A DNA stretch of 64,000 nt from Massilia putida (GTDB lineage: Bacteria > Pseudomonadota > Gammaproteobacteria > Burkholderiales > Burkholderiaceae_D). A program made the translations under genes and the position numbers. Below, one piece after another: positions 1-9,611 of this stretch. The stretch covers positions 1,426,001 to 1,490,000 of the forward strand of contig NZ_CP019038.1 of assembly GCF_001941825.1 (NCBI RefSeq), given 5' to 3'. Every line of letters begins with the position of its first letter. The first letter of the stretch is position 1. The notes under the pieces were generated by a model. The model was given only the letters and a program-made list of their open reading frames with translations, did not search any database and was not told the origin of the DNA.

Positions 1-1930
1 AACGCACGGCGCGCGGCGCGAACAGCGCTTCCAGGTCGGCCTTGACGTCGAAGAAGTCGACGGCGCGGGTCGGCTGCCCCCACTGCTCGTCCGCGGCCGG
101 GCCATAGGCGATGGCGGCGACGCGCTTGGGCTGGTCGAAGCCGGCGACGGCCAGCGGACCGTCCTGGGCTGCCGGGTTGCGCAGGAACACGCCGCCCACT
201 TCGAACACGCGCACGCGGCCCGCCTTGCGGTTCAGGTTGTAGCGCACATTGGCGACGAGGCTGCCGATCAACGTGGAACGCATCACGCTCAGCTGGCTGG
301 CGATCGGGTTCTGCAGGCGGATCGGGTCGGTATTGTTCGCGAAATCGGCTTCCCACTGCTGCTCGACGAAGCTCATGTTCACCACTTCCTGGTAACCCAG
401 GTCGGCCAGCTGGTGGCGGATGGCGAACAGCGAACGGGTGTTTTCCGGTTCGATCAGCATCGCCGACGGCGCGACGGGCGGCAGCGCCGGGATGTTCTCG
501 AAGCCGTACACGCGCGCCACTTCCTCGATCAGGTCTTCCTCGATCTCGATGTCGAAGCGGTACGACGGCGCCGTCACGTGGAACAGGCCCTGCTCCGCTT
601 CGTACGGCAGGTGCAGGCGCGTGAAGATGTCGGCCACCATCTCGTCCGTGACGGGCACGCCGATGACTTTCGCCGCGCGCGCCGTGCGCAGGGTGACCGG
701 CTTGCGCTGCGGCAGGTTCGGGGCCTGGTCGTCGATCGGACCGACTTTCGTGTCGCCCGTGCCGCAGATCTCGACGATCAGCGACGTCAGGCGCTCGATA
801 TGCTCTACGGTCGTCGCGTAATCGACGCCGCGCTCGAAGCGGTGCGCAGCATCCGTCGAGAAGTTGTAGCGGCGCGCGCGGCCCTGGATGGCGTTCGGCC
901 ACCAGAACGCGGCTTCCAGGTAGATGTTCGTCGTGTCCAGGGTCACGGCGGTGGAATCGCCGCCCATGATGCCGGCCAGAGACTCGATCTCTTTCTCGTC
1001 GGAGATGACGCCGACCCACTCGTCGACCTCGACCGTGTTGCCGTTCAACAGTTTCAGCGATTCGCCCTTGCGGCCCCAGCGCACGTCCATGCCACCGTGG
1101 ATCTTGTCCAGGTCAAACACGTGCGACGGACGGCCGACTTCCAGCATCACGTAGTTCGAGATGTCGACGAGGGCCGACACGGAACGCTGGCCGCTGCGCT
1201 CGAGGCGGCGCTTCATCCATTCCGGCGTCGCCGCTTTCGCGTTCAGGCCGCGGATGACGCGACCGGTGAAGCGGCCGCACAGGTCGGTCGCGGAAATTGT
1301 TACGGGGAGCACTTCATCCGTGTTCACCGTCACCGGGCGGAACTGCGGCAGCGACATCGGCACGCCGGTCAGCGCGGAGACTTCGCGCGCCACGCCCAGC
1401 ACGGACAGGCAGTCCGCCTTGTTCGGCGTGAGCTTGATCGTGAATTTCAGGTCGTTCAGGCCGAGGTAGTCGCGGATGTTCTGGCCGATGGGCGCGTCTT
1501 CCGGCAGCTCCATCAAACCACTGCTCTCTTCCGAGATTTTCAGTTCTTTCGCCGAGCACATCATGCCCTGCGATTCGACGCCGCGCAGCTTGCCGACCTT
1601 GATCTCGAACGGCTTGCCGTCCGGACCCGGCGGCAACACGGCGCCCGCCTTCGCGCAGATCGCCTTCATGCCGGCGCGCACGTTCGGGGCGCCGCAGACG
1701 ATGTTCAGCAAGGTGCCGGTGCCGACGTCGACCTGGCACACATTCAGGCGGTCCGCGTTCGGGTGCTTGGCCACTTCCTTGACCTCCGCCACGACGACGT
1801 TGGAGAACGGCGGCGCGACCGGTTCGACCTCTTCCACTTCCAGGCCGGACATCGTGAGCAGGTGCGCGAGTTCGTCCGAGCTCATCTTCGGATCGACCAT
1901 GGAACGGAGCCAGTTTTCAGAGAATTGCAT
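1..1930 (-). CDS. pheT: Phenylalanyl-tRNA synthetase beta subunit, partial (3' end outside window)
   Basis: Beta chain of the cytoplasmic (alpha-beta)2 phenylalanyl-tRNA synthetase; it carries the tRNA-binding and editing domains. About 643 residues are visible, against a family length near 800, so the C-terminus lies beyond the left edge. The start at 1930 opens with [15 protein letters not shown]. An EMAP/OB-type tRNA-binding domain follows ([15 protein letters not shown], then GLRG-like [20 protein letters not shown]), then the B3/B4 editing region and the B5 segment. It is the last visible gene of the thrS operon. It is separated from pheS by 153 bp that hold a dispersed repeat, whereas pheS and pheT are usually tightly linked. 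Confidence 0.97.
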   Translation of the reverse strand, partial: MQFSENWLRSMVDPKMSSDELAHLLTMSGLEVEEVEPVAPPFSNVVVAEVKEVAKHPNADRLNVCQVDVGTGTLLNIVCGAPNVRAGMKAICAKAGAVLPPGPDGKPFEIKVGKLRGVESQGMMCSAKELKISEESSGLMELPEDAPIGQNIRDYLGLNDLKFTIKLTPNKADCLSVLGVAREVSALTGVPMSLPQFRPVTVNTDEVLPVTISATDLCGRFTGRVIRGLNAKAATPEWMKRRLERSGQRSVSALVDISNYVMLEVGRPSHVFDLDKIHGGMDVRWGRKGESLKLLNGNTVEVDEWVGVISDEKEIESLAGIMGGDSTAVTLDTTNIYLEAAFWWPNAIQGRARRYNFSTDAAHRFERGVDYATTVEHIERLTSLIVEICGTGDTKVGPIDDQAPNLPQRKPVTLRTARAAKVIGVPVTDEMVADIFTRLHLPYEAEQGLFHVTAPSYRFDIEIEEDLIEEVARVYGFENIPALPPVAPSAMLIEPENTRSLFAIRHQLADLGYQEVVNMSFVEQQWEADFANNTDPIRLQNPIASQLSVMRSTLIGSLVANVRYNLNRKAGRVRVFEVGGVFLRNPAAQDGPLAVAGFDQPKRVAAIAYGPAADEQWGQPTRAVDFFDVKADLEALFAPRAVR

Positions 1931-1978
1931 ATTCTTTGCCCTACTGATTTTGGTAGTTAGCTTTTAAATGGTTTCAGA

Positions 1979-2073
1979 AACCGTAGCGAGCGGCGGCAGT
2001 TTCGGTCGAGAAGCGCAGCTGTACGCGAGTACAGCGCGCATCGCAGACCGACACTGCAACGCGCAGCAGGTTT
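1979..2073. repeat. Dispersed intergenic repeat, copy A
   Basis: This 95-bp element lies between pheS and pheT. It shares a 17-base identical core (2006-2022) with a second element at 30698-30820. The flanks also match: both copies begin AACCGT.GCGAGCGG and end CGCGC.GCAGGTTT. Inside copy A, CTGTAC and GTACAG around a four-base loop can form a hairpin. It sits inside an operon, so it is transcribed with pheST. Function unknown; it may be a REP-like or MITE-like sequence. Confidence 0.75.
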
Positions 2074-2083
2074 ATGAATCCAT

Positions 2084-3175
<1,092 letters not shown>

Positions 3176-3250
3176 TCAACCTTTGCCCCGTCCTTTGCGC
3201 ATCGGCCACCCTGCGGCGGCGCGATGCTGGTCTTGCGGTCGCTGTCCGAA

Positions 3251-3610
3251 TTAAGCAGCCAGCTTTGCCTTGACGGTGTTCACGATAGCGGCAAAAGCCG
3301 GCTTGTCGTTGACAGCCATGTCGGCCAGGACTTTACGGTCCAGTTCAATCGCGGCTTTCTTCAGGCCGTTCATGAATGCGCTGTAGGTCATGCCGTGCGA
3401 ACGCGAAGCCGCGTTGATACGGGTGATCCACAGTGCGCGGAAAACGCGCTTCTTGTTGCGGCGGTCGCGGTATGCGTACTGGCCGGCACGCATGACTGCT
3501 TGCTTGGCAATACGGAATACTTTGCTGCGGCGGCCACGATAGCCTTTGGCAAGCTCAAGAACCTTCTTGTGACGGGCACGTGCAGTAACCCCACGTTTTA
3601 CTCGAGGCAT
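3251..3610 (-). CDS. rplT: 50S ribosomal protein L20
   Basis: L20 (119 aa) binds 23S rRNA early in large-subunit assembly and in enterics represses its own operon. The highly basic N-terminus [18 protein letters not shown] and the motif [20 protein letters not shown] are diagnostic, and the length is typical. It starts 20 bp after rpmI and is co-transcribed with it. The order rpmI-rplT-pheS-pheT is conserved. Confidence 0.98.
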   Translation of the reverse strand: MPRVKRGVTARARHKKVLELAKGYRGRRSKVFRIAKQAVMRAGQYAYRDRRNKKRVFRALWITRINAASRSHGMTYSAFMNGLKKAAIELDRKVLADMAVNDKPAFAAIVNTVKAKLAA

Positions 3611-3630
3611 ATTCGCTCCTTAGTGTGAGA

Positions 3631-3831
3631 TTAAACAGCAGACGGCATCATGCGGTAGACGCTTTGGACGTCGGACGCATTGATGTTACGGGTGCCACGC
3701 AGCTGGCGCTTGTTCTTGGTGGTTTTCTTGGTCAGGATGTGACGCTTGAACGCCATACCCGATTTGACGGTACCACCCGGGCGCACGCGAAAACGCTTTT
3801 TCGCGGAGCTTTTGGTTTTCATTTTCGGCAT
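3631..3831 (-). CDS. rpmI: 50S ribosomal protein L35
   Basis: L35 (66 aa) is a small basic protein of the large subunit. The sequence begins [16 protein letters not shown], the family signature. The start at 3831 is fixed by homology; the open frame continues upstream without meaning. A GAGGG ribosome-binding site lies about 11 bases upstream. It falls in a possible CTGCC/GGGCAG hairpin, which would suit translational control of the rpmI-rplT pair by L20 as known in E. coli. This is inferred from the sequence only. A 414-bp gap separates it from infC. Confidence 0.98.
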   Translation of the reverse strand: MPKMKTKSSAKKRFRVRPGGTVKSGMAFKRHILTKKTTKNKRQLRGTRNINASDVQSVYRMMPSAV

Positions 3832-3983
3832 AGTCTTCTGCCCTCTTACAGGCAGCCTCATATGTAACAGGATTGCAGGTGGCAGCAACGCTGCTCTTGG
3901 ATGCCTGCTTTCACTTGTCTCTGCAGCGGAAGCGGGCCCACTACAGTCTTGCATTCCCGTTCTTGCGAACATGGGAACCGCAG

Positions 3984-3992
3984 ATTCTAGCA
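3984..3992 (-). promoter_or_regulatory. Candidate extended -10 promoter for rpmI-rplT
   Basis: On the minus strand this reads TGCTAGAAT, an extended -10 element (TGn plus TAGAAT). It predicts a start near 3977 and a leader of about 145 nt before rpmI. No clear -35 hexamer was found. An internal promoter here fits the 414-bp infC-rpmI gap. Confidence 0.35.
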
Positions 3993-4151
3993 CATGTTTT
4001 GCGCGCAGGGTGGGTGGCTTGTCATTGAGCCCTGGACACAATGACTCCACGCGTTCAAACAACGCATGCGGACCGATCACAAGCTGGTTGAACGGCAGGC
4101 ACGGCGTCCCCGCCCCACCCGTGATGCGGCGGTCGACACATAAATGGAATA

Positions 4152-4195
4152 GGCCAGGCCCGGGCAGCGGGCGAACCCGGGGCCCGGGCCTGGCC
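4152..4195 (-). other. Very stable hairpin 50 nt after infC
   Basis: Perfect 14-bp inverted repeat (GGCCAGGCCCGGGC and its complement, 4152-4165 and 4182-4195). A nested CGGG/CCCG stem closes a TTCG loop on the minus-strand transcript. There is no U-run directly after it (ATTCCATTTATG follows), so it is not a standard intrinsic terminator. It lies in the 414-bp gap 3832-4245 between infC and rpmI. It could stabilise the infC 3' end, slow transcription or protect against exonucleases. Confidence 0.7.
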
Positions 4196-4245
4196 CGGCT
4201 TTGACGGTCACTGCGAGATCGAACCCGCGTGCAGCAGACGAAGAA

Positions 4246-4770
4246 TTATTTCTTCTTCTTGGGCGCAACCACCATGATCATCTGGCGGCCTTCCAGCTTT
4301 GGGAACTGCTCGACCTGGCCATACGGCTCGAGGTCGCCGCGCAGACGCTCCAGCATGCGCGCGCCGATGTCCTGGTGGGCCATCTCGCGGCCGCGGAAGC
4401 GCAGCGTGATCTTGGTCTTGTCGCCCTCTTCCAGGAACTTGATCAGGTTACGCAGCTTGATGCTGTAGTCACCCTCGTCCGTACCCGGACGGAATTTGAT
4501 TTCCTTGACCTGGATGATCTTCTGCTTCAGCTTGGCTTCGTGCGCCTTCTTCTGCTCCGAATACTTGAACTTGCCATAGTCCATCAGGCGGCAGACAGGG
4601 GGAACCGCGTTCGGCGCGATTTCCACCAGATCCACGTTCGCTTCTTCGGCCAGACGAAACGCCTCGGCCAGGCTCACAATGCCCAGCGGCTCGTTGTCCA
4701 CCCCGTTCAGACGCATTTCGGGATAGTTGATTTCGCCATTGATGCGATGTGACGACTTGTCAGTAGCTAT
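4246..4770 (-). CDS. infC: Translation initiation factor IF-3 (ATA start codon)
   Basis: IF-3 (174 aa) binds the 30S subunit and proofreads start codon and initiator tRNA choice. The first in-frame ATG is at 4716, but the conserved N-terminus ([17 protein letters not shown]) lies upstream and opens with ATA at 4770. AAAGGA sits seven bases before it. A non-AUG start is the family rule and underlies autorepression in E. coli, where the codon is AUU. The lysine-rich C-terminus (VVAPKKKK) is typical. It follows thrS by 54 bp. Confidence 0.96.
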   Translation of the reverse strand: MATDKSSHRINGEINYPEMRLNGVDNEPLGIVSLAEAFRLAEEANVDLVEIAPNAVPPVCRLMDYGKFKYSEQKKAHEAKLKQKIIQVKEIKFRPGTDEGDYSIKLRNLIKFLEEGDKTKITLRFRGREMAHQDIGARMLERLRGDLEPYGQVEQFPKLEGRQMIMVVAPKKKK

Positions 4771-4824
4771 GTTGTTTCCTTTGAAAGTAAGAATGGATAG
4801 TGCCGTCTCAAGGCGCTTGCTTGA

Positions 4825-6735
4825 TTACTTCGCCTTGGATGCTACCTCGCCTTGGAGGCGTTCCAGCAGCGCATCGACCGACATGACGCCGAGATCGACA
4901 TTGCCGCGGGCGCGAACGGCCACAGTGTTGGCATCCCGCTCTTTATCGCCGACAACTAGGATGTACGGCAGTTTTTGGACGGAATGCTCCCGAATTTTAT
5001 AGGTAATCTTCTCGTTCCGCAAATCAGCGTGAACACGCAAACCGGCCGCCTTCAGCTTTGCTTCGACTTGCTTGACGTAATCGGCCTGCGCATCCGAGAT
5101 GTTCAAGATCGCGACCTGGACCGGCGCCAGCCACAGCGGCAGCGCACCCGCATAGTTCTCGATCAGGATGCCGATGAAGCGTTCCATCGAGCCGACGATC
5201 GCGCGGTGCAGCATCACGGGCACCTTGCGGCTGTTGTCTTCCGCGACATATTCGGCGCCCAGGCGGCCCGGCATCGAGAAGTCGACCTGCATCGTGCCGA
5301 CCTGCCACGGACGGCCGAGGCTGTCCTTCAGGTGATATTCGATCTTGGGACCGTAGAACGCGCCCTCGCCCGGCAGCTCGGTCCAGGTCACGCCGCAGCC
5401 GCGCAGCGCGGAACGCAGCGCTTCTTCGGCCTGGTCCCACACCTCGTCGGAACCGATGCGATTTTCCGGACGCAGCGCGATCTTGACGTCGATGTTCTCG
5501 AAACCGAAGTCCTCGTACACCTTCATCGCCTGGGCGTGGAAGGCCACCACTTCCGGCGCGATCTGCTCTTCGGTGCAGAACACGTGGCCGTCGTCCTGGG
5601 TGAAACCGCGCACGCGCATCAGGCCGTGCAGCGCGCCCGACGATTCGTTGCGGTGGCACTGGCCGAACTCGCCGTAGCGCAGCGGCAGGTCGCGGTACGA
5701 ACGCAGACCGGCGTTGTAGATCTGCACGTGGCCCGGGCAGTTCATCGGCTTCAGCGCATAGGTGCGGTTTTCCGACTCGGTCGTGAACATGTTTTCACGA
5801 TAATTGTCCCAGTGACCGGTCTTCTGCCACAGGCTGACGTCGATGATCTGCGGCGCCTTGACCTCGTTGTAGCCGGTGACCTGGTAGGTCTTGCGCATGT
5901 ATTGCTCGATCTGCTGCCAGATGGTCCAGCCTTTCGGGTGCCAGAAGATCAGGCCCGGCGCCTCGTCCTGGAAGTGGAAGAAGTCCAGCTGCTTGCCCAG
6001 CTTGCGGTGGTCGCGCTTCTCGGCCTCTTCCAGCATGTGCAAATATTGCTCCTGGTCTTCCTTCTTCGCCCAGGCGGTGCCGTAGACACGCTGCAGCATC
6101 TCGTTCTTCGAATCGCCGCGCCAGTACGCGCCGGCCAGCTTCATCAGCTTGAAGACTTTCAGCTTGCCGGTCGACGGCACGTGCGGACCGCGGCACAGGT
6201 CGGTGAACTTGCCTTCGGTGTACAGCGACACGTCCTCGTTCGCCGGGATCGACGCGATGATCTCGGCCTTGTAGTCTTCGCCGATCGATTTGAAGTACGC
6301 GACCGCTTCGTCGCGCGGCAACACCTTGCGGGTGACCGGCTCATCCTTCTTGGCGAGCTCGGCCATCTTCTTCTCGATGGCTTGCAGATCGTCCGGCGTG
6401 AACGGGCGCTTGTAGGAAAAGTCGTAGTAGAAACCGTTGTCGATCACGGGGCCGATCGTCACTTGCGCTTCCGGGAACAATTCCTTGACGGCATAGGCCA
6501 GCAGGTGGGCGGTCGAGTGACGGATGACGTCCAGGCCTTCCGGGTCCTTGTCCGTGACGATGGCCAGGTCGGCATCGCTCTCGATCAGGAACGAGGTGTC
6601 GACGACCTTGCCGTTGACCTTGCCGGCCAGCGCGGCCTTGGCCAGGCTCGGGGCGATGCTGGACGCCACCTGGGCGACCGTCACCGGACCTTCGAATTGA
6701 CGGCTCGAGCCGTCCGGGAGGCGAACATTCAACAT
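4825..6735 (-). CDS. thrS: Threonyl-tRNA synthetase
   Basis: Class II synthetase (636 aa) that charges tRNA-Thr and edits Ser-tRNA-Thr. Domains in order: N-terminal TGS ([20 protein letters not shown]); editing domain with [10 protein letters not shown] near residue 70 and a later CRGPH zinc-type motif; catalytic core with [13 protein letters not shown], the RNE/SSG region and a zinc-binding Cys/His set; anticodon-binding domain ending near YILVVGDKE. The start at 6735 is preferred because GGAG lies six bases upstream; starts at 6747 and 6756 lack a comparable site. It heads the six-gene translation operon behind a candidate attenuator. Confidence 0.97.
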   Translation of the reverse strand: MLNVRLPDGSSRQFEGPVTVAQVASSIAPSLAKAALAGKVNGKVVDTSFLIESDADLAIVTDKDPEGLDVIRHSTAHLLAYAVKELFPEAQVTIGPVIDNGFYYDFSYKRPFTPDDLQAIEKKMAELAKKDEPVTRKVLPRDEAVAYFKSIGEDYKAEIIASIPANEDVSLYTEGKFTDLCRGPHVPSTGKLKVFKLMKLAGAYWRGDSKNEMLQRVYGTAWAKKEDQEQYLHMLEEAEKRDHRKLGKQLDFFHFQDEAPGLIFWHPKGWTIWQQIEQYMRKTYQVTGYNEVKAPQIIDVSLWQKTGHWDNYRENMFTTESENRTYALKPMNCPGHVQIYNAGLRSYRDLPLRYGEFGQCHRNESSGALHGLMRVRGFTQDDGHVFCTEEQIAPEVVAFHAQAMKVYEDFGFENIDVKIALRPENRIGSDEVWDQAEEALRSALRGCGVTWTELPGEGAFYGPKIEYHLKDSLGRPWQVGTMQVDFSMPGRLGAEYVAEDNSRKVPVMLHRAIVGSMERFIGILIENYAGALPLWLAPVQVAILNISDAQADYVKQVEAKLKAAGLRVHADLRNEKITYKIREHSVQKLPYILVVGDKERDANTVAVRARGNVDLGVMSVDALLERLQGEVASKAK

Positions 6736-6805
6736 TGTGAGCTCCATCGGCGCCATGCGCCCGTTGCGATTGATGAGTCTGAAAATGAATTCTTTGGACG
6801 AAAAA

Positions 6806-6830
6806 AAACGCGCACCAGGCGCGTTTTTTT
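6806..6830 (-). terminator. Intrinsic terminator in the thrS leader (works in both directions)
   Basis: The stem ACGCGC/GCGCGT has a five-base loop (CTGGT on the minus strand) and is flanked by an A-run and a T-run, so it can terminate on either strand. It lies 71 bp before the thrS ATG, in the same direction as tRNA-Val and thrS, and after the Thr-rich mini-ORF. It therefore either ends the tRNA transcript or is the terminator of a thrS attenuator. Confidence 0.85.
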
Positions 6831-6862
6831 CAGTGTCGTCGAGCTATTGCGAAAGACAAAAG

Positions 6863-6919
6863 CACACCGTACCGCGTCTAGCGATTCCCCCACAACCAGG
6901 TTGTAGTTCGCGGTGTCAT
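6863..6919 (-). promoter_or_regulatory. Candidate Thr-responsive attenuator leader with leader peptide MTPRTTTWLWGNR
   Basis: ATG at 6919 starts a 13-codon ORF ending at TAG 6878. Four of its codons are Thr, three of them consecutive (ACT ACA ACC). Early bases ACACC (6916-6912) and GCG can pair with CGCGGT/GGTGT after the stop codon. The GGTGTG there (6868-6863) can instead pair, with two G-U pairs, with CGCGCC in the 5' arm of the terminator at 6806-6830. Stalling at Thr codons would thus favour the antiterminator. CATAAT at 6930-6925 would place transcription start at or next to the ATG, a leaderless leader peptide. The design is inferred from sequence only. Confidence 0.6.
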
Positions 6920-6996
6920 AACCGATTATGCCTTTCTCGCTCTTACTGACGACAAGAGCGGAAAACCGAAGTTCCCCGCGCTTGTCTTTGGTGTTC

Positions 6997-7073
6997 TGGT
7001 GGGCGGTGCAGAATTCGAATCTGCGACCCCTTGGATGTCGACCAAGTATTCTAACCAGCTGAACTAACCGCCC
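6997..7073 (-). tRNA. tRNA-Val (GAC anticodon), with C at position 33
   Basis: Complete cloverleaf of 77 nt with encoded CCA. Acceptor GGGCGGT/ACCGCCC, D arm GTTC/GAAT, anticodon stem CTTGG/CCAAG, T arm GCAGA/TCTGC with loop TTCGAAT. The seven-base anticodon loop reads TCGACAT, giving GAC at 34-36, hence valine. Position 33 is C instead of the nearly universal U. The gene lies upstream of the thrS leader in the same orientation. Confidence 0.9.
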
Positions 7074-7158
7074 GTATGCCGCCATTATAAGGCGATCGGA
7101 CACAAATCCGCAAGGACGCCCGGTATACTGCCGCCTGTTTCCTCATTCCCTATCTTTC

Positions 7159-8070
7159 ATGTCCGACCAAGCCGACTCTTCCGCCCACCTCCACGCCCAC
7201 CTCGACGGCGATGCCCGCCACGCCCACACGATCGAAGGCCGCAGCCAGAAGGCGATGGCCATCGCGCTCGGGCTGACCCTCCTGTATGCGCTCGTCGAGG
7301 TCATCAGCGGCTTCCTGTCGAATTCGCTCGCGCTGATCTCGGACGCCGGTCACATGGTCACCGATGCCGCCGCCCTCGGCCTCGCTTTGCTGGCCCAGCT
7401 GATCGCGCGCCGACCGCCGTCCGCGCGCCATTCGTTCGGCTTCGTGCGCGCGGAGGCGCTGGCCGCGTTCGTCAACAGCCTCGCCATGCTGCTGCTCGTG
7501 GGCTGGATCATGTTCGAGGCCGCCCAGCGCCTCCTGCACCCCGAGTACGTGGCCGGCGGCACGGTCTTCATCGTCGCCGGCATCGGCGCGTGCATCAATA
7601 TTACCGTCGCCTGGGTGCTGTCGCGCGACGAGCAGAGCATCAACACCCGTGCCGCGCTCGTCAACGTGCTGGGCGATCTGCTCGGCTCGATCGCCGCCAT
7701 CGCGGCCGGCGCCGTCATCCACTTCACGGGCTGGGTGCGCATCGACCCGATCCTGTCGATCTTCGTGTCGCTGCTGATCCTCAAGTCGACGGTGGGCATC
7801 CTGCGCGAGTCCTATCACTTCCTGATGGAAGGCGTGCCGCGCCACATCGATTACCTGCAGATCGGCGCCGACCTCGCGGCCATCGCGGGCGTACGCTCCG
7901 TGCACGACCTGCACGTGTGGGACATGTCGCCGGGCGAGCCCGCGCTGATCGGCCACCTCGAGATCGACGACCTGACCGCCTGGCCCGACGTGCTGCGCAC
8001 CGTGAAGGAGATGCTGCTCGACAAGCACGGCATCGACCACGTCACGCTCCAGCCCGAAACCGTGCACTGA
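7159..8070 (+). CDS. Cation diffusion facilitator family metal efflux protein (CzcD-like)
   Basis: Inner-membrane proton-coupled exporter of divalent metals (Zn, Co, Cd or similar), 303 aa. The His-rich N-terminus (HLHAHLDGDARHAH) precedes six predicted membrane segments beginning near residue 33. The paired metal-site motifs are visible: SDAGHMVTDAAAL in TM2 and the NVLGDLLGS segment in TM5. A cytoplasmic ferredoxin-like domain follows (SVHDLHVWDMSPGEP). It is divergent from tRNA-Val; TATACT near 7122 is a possible -10. The exact metal cannot be told from sequence. Confidence 0.93.
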   Translation: MSDQADSSAHLHAHLDGDARHAHTIEGRSQKAMAIALGLTLLYALVEVISGFLSNSLALISDAGHMVTDAAALGLALLAQLIARRPPSARHSFGFVRAEALAAFVNSLAMLLLVGWIMFEAAQRLLHPEYVAGGTVFIVAGIGACINITVAWVLSRDEQSINTRAALVNVLGDLLGSIAAIAAGAVIHFTGWVRIDPILSIFVSLLILKSTVGILRESYHFLMEGVPRHIDYLQIGADLAAIAGVRSVHDLHVWDMSPGEPALIGHLEIDDLTAWPDVLRTVKEMLLDKHGIDHVTLQPETVH

Positions 8071-8155
8071 TCTGACGCCGTGTAAGCCGGCTCCGACCCG
8101 GCCTCGGGGCACACGCCGATAGCCCAGCCGGGGCTACCCTGCGGATAATCGGCGC

Positions 8156-9145
8156 ATGCCTACCCCATCCGACCTTGCCACGGCCCACGTTTACGACACC
8201 CTGATCGTCGGCGGCGGCCCGGGCGGTCTCACCGCCGCCATCTACCTGCGCCGGTTCACGCGCAACGTCGCCCTCGTCGACAAGGGCAACAGCCGCCTGC
8301 GCCTGATCCCCGTCTCGCACAACTACCCCGGGTTTCCGGAAGGCGTCCCGGGCCACATCCTGCTGGGCAACCTCGCAACGCAGCTGCAGCGCTACGGCGG
8401 CTGCGTGATGCCGGGCGAAGTCAACGACCTGCGCATCGAGGACGGCCTGTTCGTCGCGGATTACGTGCCCGAGGGCGAAGACGGCATCGTCACCATCCGC
8501 GCCCACACGGTGGTGCTGGCGACGGGCGTCGCCGACGCCGGCCTGCCCATCGAGAACTGGCGCGAAGCCGTGGCCTTCGGGTCCGTGCGCCTGTGCCCCG
8601 TGTGCGACGGCTTCGACGTGATCGACAAGCGCATCGCCGTCGCCACCGCCGACGTGAATCCCGTCGGCCACGCGCTGTTCATGCGCACGTTCAGCGCGGA
8701 CGTGACCCTGTTCGAACGGGGCTCGCCGTCGATGCTGAGCATCGAGGACCGCCGCCGGCTGATTGCGGCCGGCGTGCGCATCGTCGATTCGCCGCTGGTG
8801 TCCGTCACGCTCGACGCGTCGATGAAGCCCGTGCTGCACACCGAGGATGGCCAGGAGCATGACGCCGATGTGTTCTATCCGATGCTGGGCGAGAATGCTC
8901 GATCGGGACTCGCCGCGAAGCTGGGCGCGCGCACGGCGCAGTGCGACGAGATCGTCGTGGACGACCACCAGCAGACGACGGTGCCGGGCCTCTATGCGAT
9001 CGGCGACGTGGTCGTGGGCCTGAACCAGATCGCCGTGGCGACGGGCCAGGCCGCGCGCGCGGCCGTGCGCATCCACAACCAGCTGCCGCCCGCGCTGCGT
9101 CCCGCGCGGCAGCATCTGGAAGCGGCGCCGGGCACCGGCGCGTAG
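8156..9145 (+). CDS. Thioredoxin-reductase-like FAD/NAD(P)H oxidoreductase
   Basis: Soluble pyridine-nucleotide disulfide oxidoreductase of TrxB type (329 aa). FAD-binding GGGPGGLTAAIYLRR lies near residue 17, a redox-like CPVC at CPVCDGFDVI near residue 147, and the second FAD motif at GLYAIGDVVVGLNQIAVATG near the C-terminus. TrxB proteins carry CATC; CPVC plus an N-terminal extension suggests a paralogue with another partner. A GATAAT box ends six bases before the ATG, so the mRNA may be leaderless. It is followed after about 20 bp by a small exported protein. Confidence 0.88.
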   Translation: MPTPSDLATAHVYDTLIVGGGPGGLTAAIYLRRFTRNVALVDKGNSRLRLIPVSHNYPGFPEGVPGHILLGNLATQLQRYGGCVMPGEVNDLRIEDGLFVADYVPEGEDGIVTIRAHTVVLATGVADAGLPIENWREAVAFGSVRLCPVCDGFDVIDKRIAVATADVNPVGHALFMRTFSADVTLFERGSPSMLSIEDRRRLIAAGVRIVDSPLVSVTLDASMKPVLHTEDGQEHDADVFYPMLGENARSGLAAKLGARTAQCDEIVVDDHQQTTVPGLYAIGDVVVGLNQIAVATGQAARAAVRIHNQLPPALRPARQHLEAAPGTGA

Positions 9146-9164
9146 GCCCGATATAATGGGGCGC

Positions 9165-9596
9165 ATGAAAACGCTCCCGCTCCTCCTGCTGTTCGCCGCC
9201 GGCGCCGCCTGCGCCGTCGACGACGCCATCGTGCTGCGCTGCCGCGCCCTCTCCGACCCGGCCGCCCGCCTTGCCTGCTACGAGGCGATGCCGGTGGCGC
9301 ATGCCGCCCCGGCGCAATCGGCCGAGCAGCGCTTCGGCATCCAGCGGCTCGAAAAGAAGGTCGACGACGAACCGCAGGCGATCCGCGGCACCGTGCGCGG
9401 CCACCTGGACGGCTGGCGCTACGGCACGCAGATCCTGCTCGCCAACGGCCAGGTCTGGCGCGTCGTGGACGACGTCGAGGCCGTGCTGCCGGACCTGGCC
9501 GATCCGCCCGTGCGCATCGAACGCGGGGCGCTCGGCGCCTATTTCCTTCAGCTGGAAGCCAACAACAGCGCCGCGCGTGTAGTCCGCGTCAAATAA
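9165..9596 (+). CDS. Small exported protein of unknown function
   Basis: 143 aa with a clear Sec signal peptide (MKTLPLLLLFAAGAACAVDD), hence probably periplasmic. The mature part starts with a Cys-containing motif, LRCRALSDPAARLACYEAMP, of a kind seen in many small exported proteobacterial proteins. A helical linker and a beta-rich C-terminal half (GWRYGTQILLANGQVWRVVDD) follow. The start at 9165 is preferred over ATG 9156 because it gives a normal signal peptide. A TATAAT box at 9152-9157 sits seven bases before this ATG, so the transcript could be leaderless. No function assigned. Confidence 0.8.
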   Translation: MKTLPLLLLFAAGAACAVDDAIVLRCRALSDPAARLACYEAMPVAHAAPAQSAEQRFGIQRLEKKVDDEPQAIRGTVRGHLDGWRYGTQILLANGQVWRVVDDVEAVLPDLADPPVRIERGALGAYFLQLEANNSAARVVRVK

Positions 9597-9611
9597 GTTC
9601 GCGTCAAATAA

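Noticed and set aside
4975..6906. 643-codon plus-strand ORF opposite thrS
   Set aside because: Antisense shadow of thrS with no start signal or domain.
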